A stretch of 34,027 bases of DNA from positions 1 to 34,027 of the forward strand of contig LFMX01000049.1 of the NCBI GenBank assembly GCA_001184405.1. The letters are read 5' to 3'. Every line of letters starts with the position of its first letter. Positions within the stretch are counted from its first letter, which is position 1. Positions 27,171 to 34,027 of this stretch are shown here, piece by piece. A program made the position numbers and the translations under genes. The stretch is from Candidatus Burkholderia humilis. Lineage in GTDB: Bacteria > Pseudomonadota > Gammaproteobacteria > Burkholderiales > Burkholderiaceae. The notes under the pieces were generated by a model, which saw only the letters and a list, made by a program, of their open reading frames with translations, was not told the DNA's origin and ran no database searches.

Positions 27171-28169
27171 ATGAATTCCCAGATGACTTCTCTCGCCGCC
27201 GTCGCCGATTCCGATTTCGAAGCCGTGAAGACCGCTGGCGTATTCGTTCCCCTCACGCAATTCGGCGTGATCGATGTCAAAGGCGAAGACGCCGCCGCGT
27301 TTCTGCACAGCCAGATCACCAACGATGTCCAGCATCTCGACGCGTCCACCGCGCGTCTTGCGGGCTATTGCTCGCCCAAGGGCCGCCTGCTTGGCTCGTT
27401 TCTGATGTGGCGCTCGGCGGACTCGGTTCGTCTGCTGATCGCGCAGGACGTGCAGGCCACCGTGCAAAAGCGCCTGTCGATGTTCGTGCTGCGCTCCAAA
27501 GCGAAACTCTCCGACGCCACGTCGGAACTCGCCGCCGTCGGTTTCGTAGGCGATGTGCGCGCGTCGCTGTCCGGCATTTTCGATGCGCTGCCCGACGGCG
27601 TGCACGTGAAAGTCGACGGTCCGCACGGCGTGCTGATCCGCGTACCGGATGCGTTCAAGCGCGCGCGTTTTCTGTGGATCGGTCCGAAAGTCGATGTCGA
27701 GGCGCAGTTCGGCAAGCTCGAAGAAAAGCTCAGGCGCCCGCCCGCCGAATTGTGGGATGCGCTCGACATTCACGCAGGCGAGCCGCGCATCACGCATGCG
27801 ACGGTCGAGCAGTTCGTGCCCCAAATGGTCAATTTCGATGTGCTCGGTGCGGTCAATTTCAAGAAAGGCTGCTATCCGGGACAGGAAATCGTGGCACGCA
27901 GTCAGTATCGCGGCACGATCAAGCGCCGTACCGCGCTCGCGCACGGCGAAGCCGCGACGCCCGGCGCGGAACTGTTTCATTCCGCCGATCCGGGTCAGCC
28001 GTGCGGCATGGTGATCAACGCGGCGCCTGCTGAAGGCGGCGGCATCGATTGTCTGGTGGAAATCAAGCTGGCTGCGCTCGATAACGGCGCGGTGCACGTC
28101 GGCGCCGCCGATGGCCCGGCGCTCGAGTTTCTGCCGCTGCCCTACGCGTTCCCGTCCGACGACGCCTGA
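27171..28169 (+). CDS. ygfZ: YgfZ-type folate-binding protein (Fe-S assembly/repair)
   Basis: YgfZ is a tetrahydrofolate-binding relative of GcvT that helps maintain certain Fe-S enzymes such as MiaB. The signature KGCYPGQE is present with Cys234 (counting from 27171). Other family parts are GVIDVKGEDAAAFLHSQI and LAGYCSPKGRLLGSF near the start, and IVARSQYRGTIKRR after the signature. The product is 332 residues, the usual size. An in-frame TTG at 27153 would add six residues but has no proper spacing to a binding site, so the ATG at 27171 is preferred. An ATG at 27183 is also possible. It diverges from mltG and is followed by the NRDE gene after nine bases. It is intact. Confidence 0.93.
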   Translation: MNSQMTSLAAVADSDFEAVKTAGVFVPLTQFGVIDVKGEDAAAFLHSQITNDVQHLDASTARLAGYCSPKGRLLGSFLMWRSADSVRLLIAQDVQATVQKRLSMFVLRSKAKLSDATSELAAVGFVGDVRASLSGIFDALPDGVHVKVDGPHGVLIRVPDAFKRARFLWIGPKVDVEAQFGKLEEKLRRPPAELWDALDIHAGEPRITHATVEQFVPQMVNFDVLGAVNFKKGCYPGQEIVARSQYRGTIKRRTALAHGEAATPGAELFHSADPGQPCGMVINAAPAEGGGIDCLVEIKLAALDNGAVHVGAADGPALEFLPLPYAFPSDDA

Positions 28170-28178
28170 TCGATCGAT

Positions 28179-28979
28179 ATGTGTCTGATCGTTTTCGATT
28201 GGCAGCCGGACAAAGCGAAGCTTCTTACGCTGTCCGCCAACCGCGACGAATTCTTCCGCTGCGACGCCGAACCGATGCACTGGTGGACCGATGCGCCCGG
28301 CGTGCTCGCGGGCCGCGATCTGACCGGCGGCGGCACATGGCTCGGCGTGAGCCGCGACGGCCGGTTCGCCGCGCTGACGAACTATCGCGCGCCAAGCGAA
28401 ATGCGCGCTGATGCGCCCACGCGCGGCACGCTGGTCAGCGCGTTTCTGTCGGGCGAACGCATCGCGCCGATGGATTATCTGCGTCGCGTGGCGGAGGAAG
28501 GTCATCGGTACAACGGCTTCAATCTGCTGGCGGGCGATTTCACGCAGCGCGAACTCGGCTGGTACGGCAATCGCGCGGACATGCCGCCCGCTTTGCTCGA
28601 TGCCGGTGTGCATGGTCTCTCGAACAGCCTCTTGAATATGTCGTGGCCGAAGCTCGTCGCCCAGCGCGACGCCTTGTGCGATCTCATTCACGTCGATGAA
28701 AAACCGCCGCTCGATGTGCTGATCGACACCTTGCGCGATCCGCGTATCGCGAATGACGACGCGTTGCCTTCGACGGGCATTTCGATCGAGCGCGAGCGCG
28801 TGCTGTTGGCGGCATTTATCGAAACGCCGGAATACGGCACGCGCAGCACCACGGCGTTGCGTGTGTTTTGTGACGGCGATCGCCTGTCGCTGGAGATCAA
28901 GGAAAGAAGCGATGACGACGGATCGCATCGCATCGTATGGCCGGGTGCGTTCGAGCGGGCGTTTTCGTTCGAAATCTAG
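28179..28979 (+). CDS. NRDE/TANGO2-family protein
   Basis: This 266-residue protein belongs to the NRDE (TANGO2) family, named for the motif seen here in LSANRDEFF. Cys2 follows the initiator methionine, as in Ntn-hydrolase-like members. Further family phrases are LAGRDLTGGGTWLGVSRDGR, FAALTNYRAP, and GVHGLSNSLLNMSWPKL. TANGO2 relatives are linked in recent work to haem or lipid handling in eukaryotes. The bacterial role is open. The gene is probably co-transcribed with ygfZ (gap nine bases). The frame is intact. Its stop overlaps the stop of the converging small membrane gene. Confidence 0.9.
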   Translation: MCLIVFDWQPDKAKLLTLSANRDEFFRCDAEPMHWWTDAPGVLAGRDLTGGGTWLGVSRDGRFAALTNYRAPSEMRADAPTRGTLVSAFLSGERIAPMDYLRRVAEEGHRYNGFNLLAGDFTQRELGWYGNRADMPPALLDAGVHGLSNSLLNMSWPKLVAQRDALCDLIHVDEKPPLDVLIDTLRDPRIANDDALPSTGISIERERVLLAAFIETPEYGTRSTTALRVFCDGDRLSLEIKERSDDDGSHRIVWPGAFERAFSFEI

Positions 28980-29227
28980 CGCGCACTGCGCTTGTGCGTC
29001 AGCAGCAAATGCACGGAACACGCGACGATCAGAACAGCGGCGGCATCGACGGCAATCAGGATGTGCGCGGCGTACTTCGGCGCGTCGCTTCGAATAAGCC
29101 GGTAATGCGCGAGATTGAACACAAGCAATAAAACGAAGAGCGCAATCGCTGCCGCAATCAGAAAAACATGAAGTGTTCGATGCCTGGCCGACACGAAATA
29201 CCGGTTTGATGAGAACGGGAAACGCAT
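28976..29227 (-). CDS. Small two-helix membrane protein
   Basis: I do not recognise the family. The 83-residue product has a basic N terminus (RFPFSSNRYFVSARHR), a first helix (VFLIAAAIALFVLLLVFNL), a short polar loop (RLIRSDAPKYA), a second helix (ILIAVDAAAVLIVACSVHLLL) and a basic tail THKRSAR. The hydrophobic pattern and the basic ends are those of a real membrane protein. The only competing reading is antisense to it. It converges on the NRDE gene with overlapping stops. Assigned because of composition and an uninterrupted frame. Confidence 0.65.
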   Translation of the reverse strand: MRFPFSSNRYFVSARHRTLHVFLIAAAIALFVLLLVFNLAHYRLIRSDAPKYAAHILIAVDAAAVLIVACSVHLLLTHKRSAR

Positions 29228-29296
29228 CCTATCAGCGGGCGTGACATACGGTCGTATCGGCGAACGCGTTTTTCGACATTCATCAAGAAACGCGGC

Positions 29297-30254
29297 TCAC
29301 CCTTCGAAAGCCTTGCGCAACGCGTTCACCGCGTCCGCGTGTGCTGCCGCCACTTCCGGCACGTAACCGCCCATCTTGAAGAACTCGTGAATCATGCTTT
29401 CGTAGCGCGCAAGCGTCACGGCGACGCCCGCCGTGCGCAGTTTTTCCGTGTACGCGATGTCTTCGTCGTAAAGCGGATCGAACTCGGCCGCCGCGATCCA
29501 CGCCGGCGCAACGCCGCCGTAATCCGGCTGACCGGCGGCGGCGTCGAGCGGCGCGAAACGCCAGTCGTCGCGATCGTTTTCATCGCGCAGATATTGTTCG
29601 AAGAACCATTGAATCGTGTCGCTCAACAGCAAATAGCCTTCGGCCAGTTCCGCATGCGATGCGCTCTTTTGCCACGCGCTCACGCCCGGATAAATCAGCA
29701 TCTGCAATTTGATGGCGATGTCCGCGTCACGCGCGAGCACCGCGCACACGGTCGCGAGCGTGCCGTCCGCGCTATCGCCGCCGATCGCGATACGCGCGCC
29801 GGATCGATGCCGAACGTGGATGCCTCGCGCACGAGCCACTGAAGCGCGTCGAAGGCATCGTTCACGGCGACGGGAAACTTGTGCTCGGGCGCGAGCCGGT
29901 AATCGACCGATACGACCGCGCACGACGCATCACGCGCGAACTTGCGGCACAGCGCGTCGTGCGTTTGCGGACTGCCCACGGTGAAACCGCCGCCATGAAA
30001 AAACAGCAGTGCGCCGGTCGGCTGCGCCCAGCTTGGCTCGATCGGCTGATAAACGCGCACACTGATTTCCGCGTGATCGCGCGTCGGAATGCGCATATCG
30101 TCGACGCTGAACACTGCGGTGGCGCGATATCGAGGATCGGCGCGCTCATCGCGTACGCGGCGCGCGCCTGCTGAGGCGTGAGTTCGTGGTACGGCTTGCG
30201 GTTCGCGCGCTCGACCATCTCGAGAATTTGCGCGATTTTGGGATTGAGCGGCAT
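29297..30254 (-). pseudogene. HSL-type alpha/beta-hydrolase (esterase), broken
   Basis: The start at 30254 reads MPLNPKIAQILEMVERANRK, then a shift near 30112 leads to VFSVDDMRIPTRDHAEISVRVY. The oxyanion motif HGGGF is in LLFFHGGGFTVGSP, and VDYRLAPEHKFP follows, as usual for the hormone-sensitive-lipase family. A second shift near 29796 precedes the nucleophile region, which reads GDSADG instead of the usual GDSAGG. The rest (LQMLIYPGVSA, AEFDPLYDEDIAY with catalytic Asp, and an ESMIHEFF with catalytic His) runs to the stop at 29297. Expected length is about 318 residues. It follows the SDR gene by 11 bases and is the last gene of that operon. Not functional as written. Confidence 0.88.
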
Positions 30255-30265
30255 CGGCGTTTTGC

Positions 30266-31124
30266 TTAACCGCGCTTCAAAGACAGCGGATCGCGCGGGC
30301 TGCGCAGTTGCGCGATATCGTCCAGCCGCATCTGCACGGACGGCATGATGTTCGGATGCGTGATCACGTAAAACCGTTCATCGCGGATGGCGTCGAATGC
30401 GCGTTCGGCCACGTCGCGCGCCGACAGTTTTCCGCTTTCCACCGCGCGCGTCAGTTGCCGCGCCGCGAGCTTTTGCGATGCCGTGTACGGCGCGTTTCAT
30501 TGGCGAGCGTGGCGGGCCGCGAACGCTCGGCATCGGCGATACCGGTCGGTACGAACGCCGGGCACAGCAGCGATACGCCGATCGATGCGCCCGCGAGCCG
30601 CAGATCGTGCACCAGCGTTTCCGTGATCGCCACGACCGCGTGCTTTGACGCGTTGTAGCGCCCATCGCGGGCGCGGCGAGCAGATCGGCCACCGACGCCG
30701 TATTGACGATATGCGCGGGCTCGTTTTGCTCGAGCATGATCGGCATGATTGCGCGCAGACCGTTCGCGACGCCCATTATGTTGACGCCGAACACCCATTG
30801 CCAGTCGTTCGCGCTGTTCTCCCATACGAAGCCGCCCGCACCGACGCCCGCGTTATTGAAGAGCAGATGCATGCCGCCGAAGGCATCGAGCGTGGCTGTT
30901 GCAAGCGGCGCATCGACTTGGCTCGCGTCCGAAACATCGGTCGGCACGCCGATCACGTGCGCGCCTTCCGAGCGCAAGGCGTTGACGGTTGCATCGAGCT
31001 CGGTGGCATCGACATCCGCGAGCACGAGTTTCATGCCGAGCGATGCGCCCTGCAACGCGAATTCATGGCCGAAGCCGCTCGCCGCGCCCGTGATGACGGC
31101 GACCTTGCCTTCGAAACGATCCAC
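30266..31124 (-). pseudogene. Short-chain dehydrogenase/reductase, frameshifted
   Basis: The start at 31124 reads DRFEGKVAVITGAASGFGHE, with the TGxxxGxG cofactor site. NNAG and the catalytic serine region (IVNTASVADLL) follow. A one-base loss near 30665 takes the frame away just before the catalytic motif. The reading GRYNASKHAVVAI (YxxxK) is in another frame. A second loss near 30493 precedes the C-terminal part (ANETPYTASQKLA-like, then DERFYVITHPNIMPSV), which ends at 30266. The expected length is about 286 residues. Lesions are two single-base losses, so decay looks recent. It sits between the MDR oxidoreductase and the esterase on the same strand. Its substrate is unknown. Confidence 0.88.
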
Positions 31125-31139
31125 CTTGCTCCTTGACGA

Positions 31140-32144
31140 TTAAATGAGGTTGACCAGTTGCTTGCCGAAGTTCTTGCCGCGCAGCAGGCCAAGAAACGCT
31201 TCGGGCGCGTTGTCGAGCTCTTCGGCGATGGTCTCGTGATATTCTAGCTTTTTGGTAGCGACGCGTTCGCCGAGTTCTTTCAGCGCCTGCGGCCACACAT
31301 CCATGTGTTCGGTGACGATAAAGCCCTGCAACTTCAGCCACTGCGTGAGCAAGAGCGTGGGCGCTTTCATCGGCAGCGGATTGCCGTCGTAGCCCGAAAT
31401 CATGCCGCACAGCGCGATGCGCCCATGCCCGTTCATGCGAGGCAGCACGGCATCGAGCACATCGCCGTCGACATTCTCGAAGTATCCGTCGATGCCGTTC
31501 GGTGTGGCTGCTTTCAGATCGTCGTGCAGCTTGCCGGCTTTATAGTCGACGCACGCATCGAAGCCGAGCGTCTCGACGACATAGCGGCACTTCTCCTCGC
31601 CGCCCGCGATGCAACATCCCGCCGCCTTCGCCAGTTGCCCGACCACGCTGCCGACCGCACCGCTCGCCGCGCTGACCGCGATCGTTTCGCCCGCTTTCGG
31701 CTCAATAATGCGGTTCAGCCCGTACCACGCCGTGACGCCCGGCATGCCGACGGGACCGAGATACGCGGACATCGCGGCACATGCGTGGTATCGACCTTAT
31801 AGAGCCCTTGACCGTCCGATGTGCCGAACTCTTGCCTCCTGCCAGCTGTACATGCCAACGACCGTATCGTCGACCTTGAACGATGCATTGCGCGACTCGA
31901 TCACTTCACCGACCGTGCCCCCGATCATCACCTCGTTGAGCGGCTGCGGCGCGGCGTAGGATTTGGCATCGCTCATGCGGCCGCGCATGTACGGATCGAG
32001 CGAAAGAAAGTGATTGCGCACGCGCACTTCGCCCTCTTTGAGCGGCGCGAGCGGTGTTTCGACGAGCTTGAAATTCGCTGTCGATGCCTCGCTTTGCGGA
32101 CGGGAAACGAGCAGCACCTGACGGTTCATCTGTGCATCTGCCAT
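31140..32144 (-). pseudogene. MDR-superfamily NADP-dependent oxidoreductase, frameshifted
   Basis: The start at 32144 reads MADAQMNRQVLLVSRPQSEA and goes on to LSLDPYMRGRMSD, typical of the YncB/CurA-like zinc-independent MDR branch. A shift near 31825 (after SWQE) opens FGTSDGQGLYKVD. A second shift near 31775 leads to MSAYLGPVGMPGVTAWYGL, the NADP-binding AASGAVGSVVGQLAK, and the rest to 31140. The expected length is about 334 residues. Such enzymes reduce enones or related carbonyls with NADPH. The two lesions are close together, so only about 17 residues are misread, but the first frame stops at 31797. A partner of the thioesterase and thiolase genes upstream. Confidence 0.88.
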
Positions 32145-32166
32145 TGCGGTTCTCCTGCGAAAGTGT

Positions 32167-32622
32167 TCAGGCGTCGCTCGGTCCGGGCGTGGCCTGTGGA
32201 TCGGAGCGCATCTTTTGCCTGACGATGTCGCGTCCGACCGCGAGACGCTTCATGTATTTGAATGTGCCGAGCGCCTTCGCGACGAAGTGGCCTTCGCTAT
32301 CGCGGATTTCGCCTTCGCAATACGCCATCGTCGTCGAGCGATGCAGCACGCGTCCGAAGCCGCGCAACTCGCCGCGCCCCGGCTGCATGAAGTTCACTTT
32401 CATCTCGACCGTGACCACGCCGATGCCATCGCCCGCGACGCTTTTCGCGGCCATCGCAAGCACGGTATCGAGCAGGGTCATGGTCACGCCGCCATGCGCG
32501 ATGCCCCATGTATTCAGATGCGCATGCTGCAGCGGCATGAGCAGTTCGGCTTCGCCATCGACGGTCTTGATGAGCTGAACGCCGAGCGTGTCGATGAACG
32601 GACTTTCGATCGTGAGTGTCAT
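32167..32622 (-). CDS. PaaI-like hotdog thioesterase
   Basis: This 151-residue protein has the hotdog fold of the PaaI/YbgC-like acyl-CoA thioesterases. The motif HGGVTMTLLDTVLAMAA with the preceding NTWGIAHGG is the conserved active region. VEMKVNFMQPGRGE follows in the usual place. It would hydrolyse an acyl-CoA to free CoA and acid. The true substrate is not evident. It lies between the Dabb gene (gap four bases) and the MDR oxidoreductase (gap 22 bases) on the same strand. The frame is intact, although the larger enzyme genes around it are broken. Confidence 0.88.
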   Translation of the reverse strand: MTLTIESPFIDTLGVQLIKTVDGEAELLMPLQHAHLNTWGIAHGGVTMTLLDTVLAMAAKSVAGDGIGVVTVEMKVNFMQPGRGELRGFGRVLHRSTTMAYCEGEIRDSEGHFVAKALGTFKYMKRLAVGRDIVRQKMRSDPQATPGPSDA

Positions 32623-32626
32623 TGCG

Positions 32627-32929
32627 TCACACTTCGTAGTCGACGTACTGCCGCGCTTTGCGGATCGCCGCGACGAAATCCTTCAGCGCCTGATGCTTCG
32701 GATGCACCTGATAGGCGTCGAGCGCGGCTTTATCGTCGAAATCGGAGACGAGCACCACGTCGTACGTGCAGTCGAAACCGAGCTGCGCCGTGCCCACTTC
32801 GAAGTGCCCTTGCCCTTTCACGATGCTGCGGCACGTCTCCAGCTTCGCCTTCAGTTTCTGCGCATTCTCCTCGCGCGTGGCGCCCTCCGCGTGTTCCTTG
32901 AGCTTCCACATGACGATGTGACGTAGCAC
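32627..32929 (-). CDS. Dabb (stress-responsive) domain protein
   Basis: This 100-residue protein has the Dabb fold (dimeric alpha-beta barrel). It starts VLRHIVMWKLKEHAEG, the typical N terminus (usually MIRHIVMWKLK). The middle has FDCTYDVVLVSDFDDKAAL and the end YQVHPKHQALKDFVA. I chose the GTG at 32929 because it gives the standard N terminus and AGGA lies about nine bases before it. The longer reading to 32968 has no support. An ATG at 32911 would cut off the first strand. Family members bind small molecules or act as ring-cleavage-like enzymes. The specific job is unknown. Intact. Confidence 0.88.
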   Translation of the reverse strand: MLRHIVMWKLKEHAEGATREENAQKLKAKLETCRSIVKGQGHFEVGTAQLGFDCTYDVVLVSDFDDKAALDAYQVHPKHQALKDFVAAIRKARQYVDYEV

Positions 32930-32999
32930 AGCGACTTTTCCTGTTCGATGAAGCTGGAAGTGTAACAAAAATCGCCGTGCATCGCGTTCGGCTGTTCTG

Positions 33000-34027
33000 T
33001 CACACGATTTCGAACAAGCCCGCCGCGCCGCTTGCCTTCGATCAGCGTGTGCCCCGTCAGCCGCGCGCCCGACACGCCATACGGATGCCCGATCGCGATT
33101 GCGCCGCCGTTCACGTTAAGTTTGTCATCGGGAATGCCCAGCTTGTCGCGGCAATAGAGCACCTGCACGGCGAAGGCTTCGTTCAGTTCCCACAAACCGA
33201 TGTCATCGACGGACAAGCTCGCGCGCTTCAACAGCTTCGGCACCGCGAACACCGGACCGATGCCCATTTTATCCGGCTCGCAACCGGCCACCGGGAAGCC
33301 GCGAAAAATGCCGAGCGGTTGCAGGTTTTCCTTTTCGGCGAGCTTCGCGTTCATGACGACGCACGCGGACGCGCCATCGGAAAACTGACTGGCGTTGCCC
33401 GCCGTAATGACGCCGCCGGGCCGCGCCGTGCGAATGTTGGCGACGCCTTCGAGCGTGGTGTCGGCGCGAATGCCTTCGTCCTTGTCGAGCGTGACTTCCT
33501 GCGTGTAGAGCCGACCCGTCGCCTTATCCGCGATGCCCGCGAGCACGGTGATCGGCACGATTTCATCGTCGAACTTACCCGCCGCCTGCGCCGCCGCCGC
33601 GCGTTGCTGCGAGCACACGCCGTATTCGTCCTGACGCGCCTTCGAAATCTCGTAGCGCTTCGCGACGTTTTCCGCGGTTTGCAGCATCGACCAATAGATC
33701 TCGGGCTTGTGCCGATTGAGCCAGCCTTCGGTCAGCATGTGGCGGTTCATCTCGTTCTGCACGCAGGAAATCGATTCGACGCCGCCCGCGACGAATACAT
33801 TGCCTTCGCCTGTCATCACGCGCTGCGCCGCGAGCGCGATGGTTTGCAGCCCCGACGAGCAGAAGCGGTTCACCGTCATGCCCGGCACGCTCACCGGCAA
33901 GTCCGTGCGCAACGCAATCTGCCGCGCGATATTCGCGCCCGTCGCGCCTTCCGGATTCGCGCATCCCATGATGACGTCCTCGATGTGCGACGGATCGATG
34001 CCCGCGACGCTCGACGACAGCTTGCGT
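33000..34027 (-). pseudogene. Acetyl-CoA acetyltransferase (thiolase), partial and broken
   Basis: The N terminus lies beyond the right edge. The visible part is a thiolase of FadA/acetyl-CoA C-acetyltransferase type. The nucleophilic cysteine is in NRFCSSGLQTIALAAQ, and the motif [20 protein letters not shown] carries the catalytic histidine. Directly after IEGKRRG, where thiolases normally have the second cysteine motif CxTxCxGGGQG, about 16 residues are missing. The reading is shifted by the deletion. The original C terminus (AGLFEIV, stop at 33000-33002) is still visible in another frame. The shifted frame runs on to 32851, across the start of the Dabb gene. Without the second cysteine the enzyme should be inactive. 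Confidence 0.85.

Noticed and set aside
27069..29021. 650-codon minus-strand open frame opposite ygfZ and the NRDE gene
   Set aside because: Both plus-strand genes have clear family motifs (KGCYPGQE, ANRDEF). The antisense frame has none and is His/Arg-rich.

Overview
The window is a GC-rich betaproteobacterial chromosome segment, most probably Burkholderiaceae of the Paraburkholderia/Caballeronia kind. The gene neighbourhoods point that way: ratA-ratB, guaB-guaA, mltG-tmk-holB-tatD, and an rbsBACR(K) ribose operon. The most striking property is the large number of broken genes. Core genes are open and full length (guaB, guaA, mltG, tmk, holB, tatD, ygfZ). Many accessory genes carry frameshifts, in-frame stops, lost starts or deletions. 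This fits a genome in reductive decay, such as a host-restricted or leaf-nodule-type symbiont. An error-prone assembly would look similar, but it should have hit the core genes too.

Layout. 1-6000: ratA and ratB, a convergent EamA exporter, then guaB (strong TATAAT-type promoter), a frameshifted membrane gene with DPVTGR repeats, and guaA. 6000-9640: an AT-richer accessory island directly after guaA. It holds a frameshifted ABC-type AAA ATPase and a truncated DUF4276-like partner, which look like a dead two-gene defence module. These are followed by a degenerate IS66 transposase and a deleted group II intron. 9500-14830: the decayed ribose operon on the minus strand (rbsB, rbsA, rbsC, rbsR, rbsK remnant), with a shared AACGTT-N6-AACGTT operator-like motif at two places. 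14970-17600: a small broken gene without a start codon, a frameshifted psiF-like gene, an intact two-helix membrane protein and an intact SYLF lipoprotein with a clear terminator. 17618-21661: a decayed osmotic-stress cluster (glycosyltransferase, trehalose-6-phosphate synthase otsA, MscS-type channel).

21803-29227: an intact block. On the minus strand run mltG-tmk-holB-GNAT-tatD-ankyrin with very short gaps, then a Rap1a/Tai-like secreted protein. Divergent from these on the plus strand are ygfZ and a TANGO2/NRDE gene, followed by a small two-helix membrane protein. 29297-34027: a minus-strand operon that looks catabolic (thiolase, Dabb-domain protein, PaaI-like thioesterase, MDR oxidoreductase, SDR, HSL-type esterase). 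Its two small genes are intact and its four enzymes are broken.

No rRNA, tRNA or CRISPR array was seen. The best candidate for an unusual system is the ATPase/DUF4276 pair at 6171-7641, now inactivated in this genome.
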